Assembly: GCA_903891375.1 (NCBI GenBank)
Contig: CAITEL010000053.1
Location: forward strand, 1-27,806
From: an uncultured Neisseriaceae bacterium
GTDB lineage: Bacteria > Pseudomonadota > Gammaproteobacteria > Burkholderiales > UBA11063
Direction: 5' to 3'
Length of the DNA stretch: 27,806 bases
In this document: positions 7,731 to 16,451 of the stretch, in pieces
Position numbering within the stretch: position 1 is the stretch's first letter
Layout of the letters: the number at the start of each line of letters is the position of its first letter
Translations under genes and position numbers: made by a program
Notes under the pieces: model-generated
What the model was told of the DNA's origin: nothing
What the model saw: only the letters and a program-made list of their open reading frames with translations
The model's database searches: none

Positions 7731-8546
7731 TTAGAATGTCATACCAATAGAGATTTTAGCTCCAAAATCGTATTGTGGTTGATAAATACTAACTGTGGCG
7801 CCATTAGGTGCACTGCCACCTGTTAGCGAAGTTGTTGCTGGTGCATTATTTGTGTACTGGTAGTTATCATAGAATAAACCCACACCTAGCTGTAACTGTT
7901 CATATACATTATACTTAGCCCCCAATGTTGTGGTAAATTGCTGACTATTTTGTGCTGGCATAGTCGCTGGTGCTGATTGATCCCAATTAAACGCATATGA
8001 TTGATCTAAATATACGTCTATATATGGATTAACAACGTACTGTATGCGGGCACCGAAACCCGTTGAATAAAAGAAGTCATTAGTAGCATTCGTGTAGTTA
8101 TTTGCCACCACCGTTGACATCGCTAAATTGGTATTTCTACCTAATAATGCGTATGGGGTTACTAAAATCCTATCTGGCAACAACGCAAAAGAATAACCGC
8201 CTTTAGCATTAAAACCACCTAAAAAAGGATTTTGATTAACAGGCATGTACGTACCCATTCCAACGCCAGTTGCTTGACTACCTAACGAATTAGTCATCGT
8301 CATCATATATGCATTAATATTTGCCCACACACCGTTATTGAATTGGCGCTCTACGTCTAAACTCATTGTTTGATTATTTAACAACGATTGATTAGTTGCT
8401 CCATTAGACAACATCATTTGGCTATCACTTACACCTATACTAATTTGATTATCAAATTTTTGAAATGTACTAAAGTTATTTGTATTATCTGTAGCAAATA
8501 CTGACATACTAGCTAAAACTGAAACACTTATTAACAATTTTTTCAT
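7731..8546 (-). CDS. Predicted outer-membrane beta-barrel protein
   Basis: A 271-residue exported protein that I do not recognise by name. It has a signal peptide (MKKLLISVSVLASMSVFA, cleavage likely after A18). The mature part is rich in Asn, Gln, Thr and Tyr in alternating amphipathic stretches (for example LGAKYNVYEQLQLGVGLFY) and ends in GAKISIGMTF. A final phenylalanine after alternating residues is the usual signal for outer-membrane assembly. It could be a small porin-like or adhesin-like barrel. AGGT precedes the ATG. It lies 78 bases behind the lipoprotein hydrolase in the same direction, with a palindromic repeat between them. A hairpin terminator follows. Confidence 0.75.
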   Translation of the reverse strand: MKKLLISVSVLASMSVFATDNTNNFSTFQKFDNQISIGVSDSQMMLSNGATNQSLLNNQTMSLDVERQFNNGVWANINAYMMTMTNSLGSQATGVGMGTYMPVNQNPFLGGFNAKGGYSFALLPDRILVTPYALLGRNTNLAMSTVVANNYTNATNDFFYSTGFGARIQYVVNPYIDVYLDQSYAFNWDQSAPATMPAQNSQQFTTTLGAKYNVYEQLQLGVGLFYDNYQYTNNAPATTSLTGGSAPNGATVSIYQPQYDFGAKISIGMTF

Positions 8547-8586
8547 TATATTACCTTTTAGAAATTATTCTTTTATTTGAACGTGG

Positions 8587-8606
8587 ATTCCCGCCTATGC
8601 GGGAAT
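8587..8606. repeat. 27-base palindromic repeat, copy B
   Basis: ATTCCCGC (8587-8594), loop CTAT, GCGGGAAT (8599-8606): a perfect 8-bp stem inside a 27-base unit 8584-8610. The ATTCCC-N8-GGGAAT layout is that of the neisserial dRS3 repeat, and similar palindromes occur in other proteobacteria. It sits between the lipoprotein hydrolase and the barrel gene. Confidence 0.65.
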
Positions 8607-8624
8607 GATATTAAAATGTGTGCT

Positions 8625-10439
8625 TTATGGAGTTTGTTCAAATTGGTGTAATGCCACCATATTTAATGTAAACTCTGCCTGAGCATGGTCTAATAACAAT
8701 GGAACATTCACATTACCAAACCCTGTAATAGACAAAACCTGTGCAGAGTAAAGTTGTGTATTATCTACTGGTAAGCACGTTACCATATTTGTAGCTGACA
8801 TCCCCTTAACTCCGCTTGCAGAACACGCATCCAATGAATCTTGATTCGTAACCGTTGAATCATAATTCATATAAATCAAGCTTAACGGACTACCAGTACT
8901 AAACTGCCAAGTATCTGCAGCTCTAATTACTGGCATAATGTTATTATCACTTAAAATTGGTTTTGCAAAGCCATATGGATTTGTTGCATTATTAGTAGTA
9001 ACAGTACCAATAGAATTAGCAGTCAAGCCACCTCTATAAACACTTGCCGTTATATTATTAACATTTGATTCACCACTCGTAAAGTAATTGGCTGTAGCCA
9101 TAGTACTAGCAACAATATTATTACCAATAGCATTAGATGAATAACTTGGATTCATAAATAAATTAGCTAATGATGTGGTAATAGGACAAGCACCAATAAC
9201 AACCTTACTATTTAAAACATTTATATAGGACTCGATATTCATACAACTAGTCATATTCACAAAAGACGGACTAGCAAAAAATAATGTATAAACTGCTGGA
9301 TTGTAGTTATACATAATAAACGAGGTAAATGCATAAGTAGCTAACGATGCTTTACTACCAGCCATAGTGAAGTTGGCTAATGTTTGCTGTGCACCATTTG
9401 GGTTAAATGGTAACATACTCGCAATTGGGATTGACTCACTTAGATAATAAGGACTCGATTCAAAAATACCTGGTGAAGCATTATAAGTATTTTGCGAGCT
9501 AGCGTATGCATTGGAACTTTTATCATATGCATATGGAATCATTTTCCCAGATAAGTTATATGCACCAGAAATACCAGCTGTACGTTTTAAGGTCAGATTA
9601 TTTGCAGTTAGTATATTTGCATATTGCCCCTGAAGTAAGCGTGAGGCCCAAAGTGCATAAGCCCCACCTTCAGAATACGAACTTATATACAGTTTCGAAG
9701 GCATTGCTATATTTTGGGTTGCCAGGAATTGATTAGTGGCAGTTAACATATTTAAACCACTCAAGGCATTTGCCGTAGTGTATAATACGTACGGATGCAT
9801 TGCTCCAACATCCACCCCTTGACCAATGTAATCTGGAACTACTACAATATAACCTTGCGACGCATAAACTGCTGACAACAACCATTCTGTATAAGCACCT
9901 TCAGATGATGGATTAGATGGCACTCCAGTTTTTGAAAACACGGTACCATGATAATACAATACCACACCTTTTATAGTCTGTGTTGTATTTGGTACAAGAA
10001 CTAGGCCAGATACTGTCTCGTTAGGTGACGCTCCGCCTGCAAAAATCTGCGCTTGACCTGGCGTATTGTAGATGATTTTATACATGTTTACACTAGTAAC
10101 ACTTTCAGTATTTGCTGTTACAAATGTAGCTAGATTTGGTGTACCAAATAAGCTAGCTTGCGCTGAATTTTGAATATAAGTGGCATTAGTTGTACATAAA
10201 GCTGTACCCGTACGACTTAATGTATTATCAAACACTATTGATGATTCATCTACTCCAAAACAATATCCATAAGTCGGCACTAATGCCTGTAATGTAGATA
10301 TTGGATAATTACTTACTAAAGTACTTGCGGTTTGAAAATTACCGTAAGCATTTGAATTAAGACCACGTGATGCGCCACCGCCACAGGCAGTAAATAGCAT
10401 CACAATAACAAATGATAGCAAAAATTTATAAAACTTCAT
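8625..10439 (-). CDS. Lipoprotein alpha/beta hydrolase (secreted lipase-like)
   Basis: A 604-residue protein with a lipoprotein signal peptide ending in LFTAC, lipidated cysteine at C19, then GGGAS. The hydrolase core is seen as YYHGTVFS near 162-169 (oxyanion HG), VVVPDYIGQG at 199-208 and the nucleophile elbow SYSEGG with S256. Candidate acid D527 lies in NYDSTV and candidate histidine H585 in LLDHAQAE. This order is that of secretory lipases and esterases, so an ester substrate is likely but not defined. It probably sits on the outer membrane or is surface-exposed. A GGGGG ribosome site precedes the ATG. It is transcribed toward the barrel gene, and the two may share a transcript. Confidence 0.8.
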   Translation of the reverse strand: MKFYKFLLSFVIVMLFTACGGGASRGLNSNAYGNFQTASTLVSNYPISTLQALVPTYGYCFGVDESSIVFDNTLSRTGTALCTTNATYIQNSAQASLFGTPNLATFVTANTESVTSVNMYKIIYNTPGQAQIFAGGASPNETVSGLVLVPNTTQTIKGVVLYYHGTVFSKTGVPSNPSSEGAYTEWLLSAVYASQGYIVVVPDYIGQGVDVGAMHPYVLYTTANALSGLNMLTATNQFLATQNIAMPSKLYISSYSEGGAYALWASRLLQGQYANILTANNLTLKRTAGISGAYNLSGKMIPYAYDKSSNAYASSQNTYNASPGIFESSPYYLSESIPIASMLPFNPNGAQQTLANFTMAGSKASLATYAFTSFIMYNYNPAVYTLFFASPSFVNMTSCMNIESYINVLNSKVVIGACPITTSLANLFMNPSYSSNAIGNNIVASTMATANYFTSGESNVNNITASVYRGGLTANSIGTVTTNNATNPYGFAKPILSDNNIMPVIRAADTWQFSTGSPLSLIYMNYDSTVTNQDSLDACSASGVKGMSATNMVTCLPVDNTQLYSAQVLSITGFGNVNVPLLLDHAQAEFTLNMVALHQFEQTP

Positions 10440-10505
10440 TAAACCCCCAAAAAGGTAAAAAACATATACATGATAATATATCTAGAAATATATTCTCGAG
10501 TGGGT

Positions 10506-10535
10506 ATTATAAACTATATTGTGGAGTCTGGTAAA
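10506..10535 (-). promoter_or_regulatory. Candidate promoter of the lipoprotein hydrolase
   Basis: On the minus strand TTTACC (10535-10530), an 18-base spacer and a perfect TATAAT (10511-10506) lie 67 bases before the ATG. Between them and the gene AATATAT-CTAGAA-ATATATT (about 10474-10493) forms a 7-bp inverted repeat that could bind a regulator. Confidence 0.45.
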
Positions 10536-10564
10536 GGTTTTAATCATGCAGTGCAATATTATTA

Positions 10565-11143
10565 TTAGGTTGTGGTGTGCAGTTTTTTTAAAGCTTTGGC
10601 AAAATCGCCAATTAGCAATAAATCTAGAATGGATAAGGTTTTATCGAGAGAATTATCAATATCAATACGTTCATTTTGACTGGGTGATTTTAGCACATAA
10701 CCCACAACTTTATTTTTATCACCTGGGTGCCCTATACCAATACGTAAACGCCAATAGTTATTGCTGATAACACGATCAATATCTTTTAACCCATTATGCC
10801 CACCATTGCCACCACCTTGCTTTAATTTAATAATTCCAGTGGTAAAATCTAACTCATCATGTGCCACTAAAATTTGATTCGGTAAAATCTTATAAAATAA
10901 AGCTAACGCAACAACCGATTTACCAGATAAATTCATAAAAGTTTGGGGCTTTAATAAAAAAACATCATCACCATTATGCTTAAATCGTGCCACCATACCA
11001 TAAAATTTAGATTCTGCCGTAAAATTCACTTTGAATTTGCGTGCGAGAGTGTCTACAAACCAAAACCCAGCATTGTGCCGAGTATCCACATACTCAGCAC
11101 CTGGATTACCCAACCCAACAATTAATTTAATGTTATTAGGCAT
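10565..11143 (-). CDS. pth: Peptidyl-tRNA hydrolase
   Basis: Pth releases peptides from peptidyl-tRNAs that drop off the ribosome. The 192-residue protein has IVGLGNPG at 8-15, catalytic H23 in RHNAGF, N71 in FMNLSG, D96 in HDELD and N117 in GGHNGL. These match H20, N68, D93 and N114 of the E. coli enzyme with a constant offset. I chose ATG at 11143-11141; the TTG just before it (11146) would add one residue. It begins directly behind the lepA stop, so it is the distal gene of the degP-lepA-pth run, in the place where lepB often follows lepA. Confidence 0.95.
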   Translation of the reverse strand: MPNNIKLIVGLGNPGAEYVDTRHNAGFWFVDTLARKFKVNFTAESKFYGMVARFKHNGDDVFLLKPQTFMNLSGKSVVALALFYKILPNQILVAHDELDFTTGIIKLKQGGGNGGHNGLKDIDRVISNNYWRLRIGIGHPGDKNKVVGYVLKSPSQNERIDIDNSLDKTLSILDLLLIGDFAKALKKLHTTT

Positions 11144-11146
11144 CAA

Positions 11147-12937
11147 TTAATCAACTTGTAAAATGGCTAAAAATGCTGTTTGTGGGATTTCGACATTACC
11201 CACTTGCTTCATACGTTTTTTACCTTTTTTCTGCTTTTCAAGAAGTTTTTTCTTCCTAGAAATGTCCCCACCATAACACTTAGCTAGCACATTCTTTCTC
11301 ATTGCTTTTATTGTCTCACGAGCTATAATATGTGCCCCAATTGCGGCTTGAACCGCAATATCAAACATTTGCCGAGGGATAAGCTCACGCAATTTTGCTG
11401 CTAATTCACGACCTTTATATTGCGAATTAGCTCGATGCACAATCAACGACAAAGCATCAACCTTTTCACCATTAACTAAAATATCTAACTTAACTAAATC
11501 TGAGACTTGAAACTCTTTAAACGCATAATCAAATGAAGCGTACCCTCGTGATACTGACTTTAATTTGTCAAAGAAATCTAACACAACTTCATTTAACGGC
11601 ATATCATAAGTAAGCATTACCTGTCGTCCACGGTATTGCATATTAGTTTGTATTCCACGTTTATTATTACATAACGTAATTACATTACCCAGATAATCAT
11701 TAGGTACCAGTATATTAGCTACTATAATCGGTTCACGGATTTCTTCAATTTTACTCACATCTGGTAATTTAGCAGGGTTTTCTATCTCGATAACTTCGCC
11801 ACCTTTTTCTAATACTTGGTACACTACCGTCGGTGCTGTCGTGATTAAATCCATATCAAATTCACGCTCTAAGCGTTCTTGGACTATCTCTAAATGTAAT
11901 AAACCTAAAAAGCCACAACGAAAACCAAAACCTAAAGCTTGCGATACCTCTGGTTCAAAATGCAAGGAGGCATCATTTAATTTTAATTTTTCTAAAGAAT
12001 CACGTAGCGAATCGTAATCATGTGACTCAACAGGATAAAGACCCGCAAATACTTTTGGTTGGATTTCTACAAATCCTGGCAAACTCTCACTAGCAGGATT
12101 ATTATCTAGCGTAACTGTATCACCAACTTTAGCCGAATGTATCTCTTTAATACCAGCTATGACAAAACCAACCTCGCCTGCACTTAAACATGTTTTTTGT
12201 ACCGATTTCGGAGTAAATATCCCCACTTGATCACATGGAAAAACTTCTTTATTACTCATAAATCTGATTTTATCACGTGGTTTTAATTTCCCATCAACCA
12301 CACGTACCAACATCACCACCCCAACATAATTATCAAACCAAGAATCTACAATTAAGGCTTTTAATGGTTTATTCTCGTCACCACGTGGTGGTGGAATTTT
12401 ATTAACCACCAATTCAAGCACTTCTCGAATCCCAACCCCAGTTTTTGCTGAGCAATGTACAGCATCTACAGCACCAATACCAATAATATCTTCAATCTCT
12501 TCTGCTACTCGGTCTGGTTCACTTGAAGGTAAATCAATCTTATTTAATACAGGAAATACCTCTACACCAAGTTCAGTTGCAGTATAACAATTAGCTACAG
12601 TTTGTGCCTCAACACCTTGAGAAGCATCAACCACCAGAATCGCCCCCTCGCACGCAGATAATGAACGTGAAACTTCATACGAAAAATCAACATGCCCTGG
12701 CGTATCAATTAAATTAAGATTATATGTTTGACCATTTAATGCCTTATACTGCAAAGAGGCAGTTTGCGCTTTTATGGTGATACCTCGTTCCTTTTCTATA
12801 TCCATAGAATCTAGGATTTGTGAATCCATTTCACGTTTATCTAAACCTCCACAAAACTCAATAAACCTATCGGCTAAGGTTGATTTACCATGATCTATAT
12901 GTGCTATTATCGAAAAATTTCTTATTTTATCTTGCAT
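11147..12937 (-). CDS. lepA: Elongation factor 4 (LepA)
   Basis: LepA is a ribosome-bound GTPase, related to EF-G, that affects initiation and back-translocation. The 596-residue protein has G1 AHIDHGKST at 12-20, switch II DTPGH at 78-82 and NKIDLPS near 132. Its LepA-specific C-terminal domain includes [19 protein letters not shown] and [13 protein letters not shown]. The length is standard. It lies 17 bases behind the DegP-type protease, an arrangement (mucD-lepA) known in other proteobacteria, and its stop abuts pth. Confidence 0.97.
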   Translation of the reverse strand: MQDKIRNFSIIAHIDHGKSTLADRFIEFCGGLDKREMDSQILDSMDIEKERGITIKAQTASLQYKALNGQTYNLNLIDTPGHVDFSYEVSRSLSACEGAILVVDASQGVEAQTVANCYTATELGVEVFPVLNKIDLPSSEPDRVAEEIEDIIGIGAVDAVHCSAKTGVGIREVLELVVNKIPPPRGDENKPLKALIVDSWFDNYVGVVMLVRVVDGKLKPRDKIRFMSNKEVFPCDQVGIFTPKSVQKTCLSAGEVGFVIAGIKEIHSAKVGDTVTLDNNPASESLPGFVEIQPKVFAGLYPVESHDYDSLRDSLEKLKLNDASLHFEPEVSQALGFGFRCGFLGLLHLEIVQERLEREFDMDLITTAPTVVYQVLEKGGEVIEIENPAKLPDVSKIEEIREPIIVANILVPNDYLGNVITLCNNKRGIQTNMQYRGRQVMLTYDMPLNEVVLDFFDKLKSVSRGYASFDYAFKEFQVSDLVKLDILVNGEKVDALSLIVHRANSQYKGRELAAKLRELIPRQMFDIAVQAAIGAHIIARETIKAMRKNVLAKCYGGDISRKKKLLEKQKKGKKRMKQVGNVEIPQTAFLAILQVD

Positions 12938-12954
12938 ATATTTTATTTCTTATT

Positions 12955-14376
12955 TTAGTGTAAAATTTTTAAAGGGATAAATAATGTGCCAAATTGTCTG
13001 CTATCACCACGTAAAATTTTTAATGGGACATTACTGCCAACAGGATAACGTGCAATTAAAGTGTTAAATGAACCTATACCATCAATATTATGCGTACCTA
13101 CACCAATAATTAAGTCACCCTGCATTAGCCCAGACATCTGTGCATCTGGAGTAATATTTTGAACAACTAAGCCAAAAGTAATATTTGGTGGTAACATTGC
13201 TTTGTCGCTTAAAGTTGCAACACTTATACCAAGCTTTTTAATATCAATGGTTTTATTCACATCACTAGTAGTAGGCTGCACCTGTGCATTAGCTTCGGCC
13301 TTAACCGTAATTGCAGTTAAACTAAGAGTCTTGCCATTACGCCAGATGGTAAAAGTAATAGGTTTATTTGGCCCTAATTGACCTACAATACGTGGTAACA
13401 TACTTGAGTCAGTTATTGCTTTGCTATTTGCTTTTACAATAATATCACCAACTTTTATCCCTGCTATATCAGCAGGAGAGCTTGGTTCAACAATGTTTAC
13501 TACCGCACCATTAGTACTATCTAAGCCAAATGATTTGGCTAAATCATCAGTTAATGGCTGAACTCCAATACCAACTTTCCCACGAATTACTTTACCTGTG
13601 GCTTTTAACTGTGTAGCTACACTCATAGCATATTCAATCGGAATTGCAAAGGCAATCCCCATATAACCGCCACTTTTACTATAGATTTGCGAATTAATCC
13701 CAATTACTTCACCATGTAAGTTAATTAATGGACCACCTGAGTTGCCTGGATTAATCGGTACATCAGTTTGAATATATGGCACATAGTTATCGTCGGGTAA
13801 ATTTCTGGACATTGCAGATATAGTGCCCTGAGTGATAGTATTTTCTAATCCAAATGGTGAACCAATCGCCACAACCCAATTTCCTGGTTTCATTAAACTA
13901 GAATCACCAATCTTAACTAATGGTAGATTTTTCGCCTCAATCTTAATTAAAGCCACATCTGTACCTGTATCATAACCCACCACACGTGCTTTAAATTCAC
14001 GCTTATCATTTAGTTTAACAGATACTTCATCAGCATCCGCTACTACATGTGCATTAGTTAAAATATAACCATCATTTGAAATGATAAAACCAGAACCTAA
14101 AGCTCGTTGCTTAAGTTTACGTTGCTGTTGTGGTGGAACCATTCTTTTTAAAAAGTAGTCGAATAATGGGTCACCACTACTTGCTAACGTCTGGTCAACT
14201 GATTTTGTTACCGTAATATTGACAACCGACTTACCCACACTATCGTAAATACCAGAGAAGTCTGGTAGCGCAACTATTGAAGGTATAGCAATCGGTTGCG
14301 TGTTAGTATTATCCGCAAAAGTAACCCCTGCGCCCAATGACAATGAAAACATAGACACCATTAATTTTATTTTCAT
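12955..14376 (-). CDS. Periplasmic serine protease, DegP/MucD type
   Basis: A trypsin-like HtrA protease that degrades or refolds damaged envelope proteins. Of 473 residues, the first 21 are a signal peptide (cleavage likely after FA). The catalytic triad is H110 in LTNAHVV, D140 in GTDVALIKI and S213 in PGNSGGPL. Two PDZ domains follow, at about 265-350 and 380-470, for example PADIAGIKVGDIIVKAN in the first. This two-PDZ plan and the place before lepA fit MucD/DegQ better than single-PDZ DegS. The hinge after residue 60 has the variable loop PPQQQRKLKQ. AGGA lies upstream of the ATG. Confidence 0.93.
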   Translation of the reverse strand: MKIKLMVSMFSLSLGAGVTFADNTNTQPIAIPSIVALPDFSGIYDSVGKSVVNITVTKSVDQTLASSGDPLFDYFLKRMVPPQQQRKLKQRALGSGFIISNDGYILTNAHVVADADEVSVKLNDKREFKARVVGYDTGTDVALIKIEAKNLPLVKIGDSSLMKPGNWVVAIGSPFGLENTITQGTISAMSRNLPDDNYVPYIQTDVPINPGNSGGPLINLHGEVIGINSQIYSKSGGYMGIAFAIPIEYAMSVATQLKATGKVIRGKVGIGVQPLTDDLAKSFGLDSTNGAVVNIVEPSSPADIAGIKVGDIIVKANSKAITDSSMLPRIVGQLGPNKPITFTIWRNGKTLSLTAITVKAEANAQVQPTTSDVNKTIDIKKLGISVATLSDKAMLPPNITFGLVVQNITPDAQMSGLMQGDLIIGVGTHNIDGIGSFNTLIARYPVGSNVPLKILRGDSRQFGTLFIPLKILH

Positions 14377-14393
14377 GACTCAACCATTCCTAA

Positions 14394-14422
14394 ATACTAT
14401 TTAAATTTTAAAGATTTCTCAA
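14394..14422 (-). promoter_or_regulatory. Candidate sigma70 promoter for degP
   Basis: On the minus strand TTGAGA (14422-14417), a 17-base spacer and TAGTAT (14399-14394) lie 18 bases before the ATG of the protease. The -35 matches 5 of 6 and the -10 matches 4 of 6. The leader would be short. No clear sigmaE-type site was seen. Confidence 0.35.
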
Positions 14423-14448
14423 CAATTTATGAACAATCTTAACGCTGG

Positions 14449-14759
14449 TTACCACCAATGGAACCCTTTAGCTAACATTCCGCCTAGAACTACCACAACA
14501 CCAATACCAGTCCACACTATAAACTTTAATGACTCATAGCGATATTGCTCAATTTTAACTTCTAATTCTTTTAAGTCATGTTTTGTTGCAATTTCTTTAC
14601 TATCAATCACATTTTTAGTTTGATCTAGCACTGACTCAATAATATGTTCCATTTCTTGGGCTTGCACTTCAGCTGCTTCCTGAGATATTCCTACATTGCG
14701 TAGTTTTTAATATACTCAACCACATCAAACTTGGGGCTCTTTATAACTATTGTTGCCAT
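14449..14759 (-). pseudogene. CCDC90/DUF1640-like coiled-coil membrane protein, frame broken
   Basis: Two pieces on the minus strand form one protein. The first starts at ATG 14759 (AAAGG upstream) and reads MATIVIKSPKFDVVEYIKN before running to a TAG at 14693-14691. Moving back one base after AAC gives LRNVGISQEAAEVQAQEMEH, continuous with the open frame down to 14449. The joined product of about 103 residues has an N-terminal helix pair of the type FD..K.I+.L+..G, a coiled coil (KHDLKELEVKIEQYRYES) and one membrane helix (FIVWTGIGVVVVLGGMLA). This is the layout of bacterial CCDC90-like proteins of unknown function. A lost base (AACCTA to AACTA) is the simplest cause. A programmed -1 shift at T-AAA-AAC is possible but not a good slip site. 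If translation restarts, GTG at 14667 gives 72 residues. Confidence 0.75.
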
Positions 14760-14771
14760 TTTTTTAACCTT

Positions 14772-15797
14772 TTAACAAATAATTTCATAATGCACTTTTA
14801 ATGACTCTAAAAGCATAAAAGCAGTTTTTAATTGTGATACATCACCATTCATCTCTAATAAAAGTTGCCCGAATGGCATTTTTTTAATCCGACCTAATTC
14901 ACCACGTAAAATACTAAATATTACACCAGAATCTAATGAAATTTTACTTAAAATAGGATCAAAAGTGCTCTCACCAATAAAAGATATGACTATCAAATGT
15001 GTATTTGCTGTTTTATGAAATTTATAAAAATCCATAACTTGCTCTAAATATTTGTCGGTCTCTTCTTCTAGAATTAATTTACGTGTTAATGCCTCACGTG
15101 GATGCAACATCACGTTTACCGTAGAACCGATCTCAATTATTTTTCCACCATCTATAACTGCTACTCGATCACAGATTTTACGTACTACTTCGATTTCATG
15201 TGTAATTAATACAATGGTAACACCTAATTTTTCATTAATCTCTAATAAGAGTTCTAAAATACTATTAGTCGTTTGTGAATCTAATGCTGATGTTGCCTCA
15301 TCACACAGTAGAACTTTAGGGTTTGTCGCTAATGCCCGAGCGATTCCAACTCTTTGTTTTTGCCCACCAGATAAATTATTAGGGTAACTACTACTTAATT
15401 CATCTAAACCAACTAATTTAAGTAAATTATCTACTTTAGTGTTAATTTCAGTCTTAGATAAACTACTAGTTAAACGAAGTGGTAACGCCACATTATCAAA
15501 AACTGATTTGGAATTTAATAAATTAAACCCCTGAAAAATCACTCCAATTTGCTGCCTTACCTTACGTAGCTCAGATTTTGAAATACTAGTTAAGTCAATA
15601 CCATCAATAATAATATACCCTGCGTCTGGTTTTTCTAATAAATTTAAACATTTAATTAGTGTAGATTTGCCAGCACCAGATTTACCTATAATGCCAAAGA
15701 CTTCACCACGCTTAACCTCAAAGTTTATATTATTTAATACTGTTTGTTGTATCTTTTTATTAGTGTAGGTTTTTGTGAGGTTTTCAACTTTTATCAT
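14772..15797 (-). CDS. metN: Methionine ABC transporter ATP-binding protein MetN
   Basis: MetN powers methionine import with the permease MetI and binding protein MetQ. The 341-residue protein has Walker A GKSGAGKST at 38-46, the signature LSGGQKQR at 142-149, Walker B VLLCDE at 162-167 and the switch histidine H200 in LITHE. A C-terminal NIL regulatory domain starts at about 260; in relatives it binds methionine and inhibits transport. The NIL domain separates it from other ABC importers. It starts three bases behind yajQ. No metI or metQ follows; the next gene is the broken coiled-coil gene, so the partners must lie elsewhere or be missing. Confidence 0.9.
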   Translation of the reverse strand: MIKVENLTKTYTNKKIQQTVLNNINFEVKRGEVFGIIGKSGAGKSTLIKCLNLLEKPDAGYIIIDGIDLTSISKSELRKVRQQIGVIFQGFNLLNSKSVFDNVALPLRLTSSLSKTEINTKVDNLLKLVGLDELSSSYPNNLSGGQKQRVGIARALATNPKVLLCDEATSALDSQTTNSILELLLEINEKLGVTIVLITHEIEVVRKICDRVAVIDGGKIIEIGSTVNVMLHPREALTRKLILEEETDKYLEQVMDFYKFHKTANTHLIVISFIGESTFDPILSKISLDSGVIFSILRGELGRIKKMPFGQLLLEMNGDVSQLKTAFMLLESLKVHYEIIC

Positions 15798-15800
15798 AGA

Positions 15801-16286
15801 CTAATCACGAAAATTAATGAATTGTAACGGTAAATCTGTCACATCTTTTTTAAGTAATTGCATTACATCCTGCAAGTCATCTCGTTTACCACCTGTCACT
15901 CTTACTAATTCTCCGTTAATACTGGCTTGCACTTTGAGTTTACTATCTTTCACCATTTTTACAATTTTTTTTGCAGCGTCTTGCTCAATCCCGTTTTTAA
16001 CTTTAATAATTTCTTTCATTTTATTGCCACTAACTTTTTCTTTTTTACCCTCTTCCAACACCCTAGCATCAACACCACGTTTTGTCATTTTATTCACTAA
16101 AACATCACGAACTTGATCAAGTTTATAATCATCATCCGCAAAAAGAGTTAATTCTAGCTCTTTACTTTCAATCCGTGAATCACTACCTTTAAAATCAAAA
16201 CGATTGGTTATTTCTTTATTGGCTTGGTCAACACTGTTAGCTAACTCTACTTTATTTACTTCTGAAACCACATCAAATGACGGCAT
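15801..16286 (-). CDS. YajQ-family nucleotide-binding protein
   Basis: A 161-residue protein of the YajQ/DUF520 family. Relatives bind nucleic acids, and the Xanthomonas homologue is a cyclic-di-GMP effector. I chose ATG at 16286 because the protein then begins [10 protein letters not shown], the family start, and GGAGAAG stands at ribosome-site distance. A TTG four codons upstream is unlikely. Family features are NRFDFKGSD near 30 and the end [10 protein letters not shown]. Its stop is three bases before metN, so the two genes are co-transcribed. No GGDEF or EAL gene is nearby to link it to cyclic-di-GMP. Confidence 0.93.
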   Translation of the reverse strand: MPSFDVVSEVNKVELANSVDQANKEITNRFDFKGSDSRIESKELELTLFADDDYKLDQVRDVLVNKMTKRGVDARVLEEGKKEKVSGNKMKEIIKVKNGIEQDAAKKIVKMVKDSKLKVQASINGELVRVTGGKRDDLQDVMQLLKKDVTDLPLQFINFRD

Positions 16287-16451
16287 AATCTTCTCCAATA
16301 AAATTATTTAAGCCTTAATTTTAGCATATAAACGATTAGATTTATTTTGTATTTTAGATTTTTTAATGCTAAGTTTTTAAAAAATCCGTACAAGCAATAG
16401 CATATTTAAAGTAAAATTACGCATAAATTTAAAATATATAAGGATCATGTT

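Noticed and set aside
9506..9736. A plus-strand frame inside the lipoprotein hydrolase
   Set aside because: It is fully within a protein with signal peptide and catalytic motifs on the other strand and shows no features of its own.
10519..10767. A plus-strand 82-codon frame across the 5' side of pth
   Set aside because: It overlaps the conserved C-terminal half of pth and has no recognisable motif.
14680..14730. A firm call of programmed -1 frameshifting in the coiled-coil gene
   Set aside because: The heptamer would be T-AAA-AAC, where the first tRNA re-pairs poorly. A one-base loss is simpler, so recoding is kept only as an alternative.
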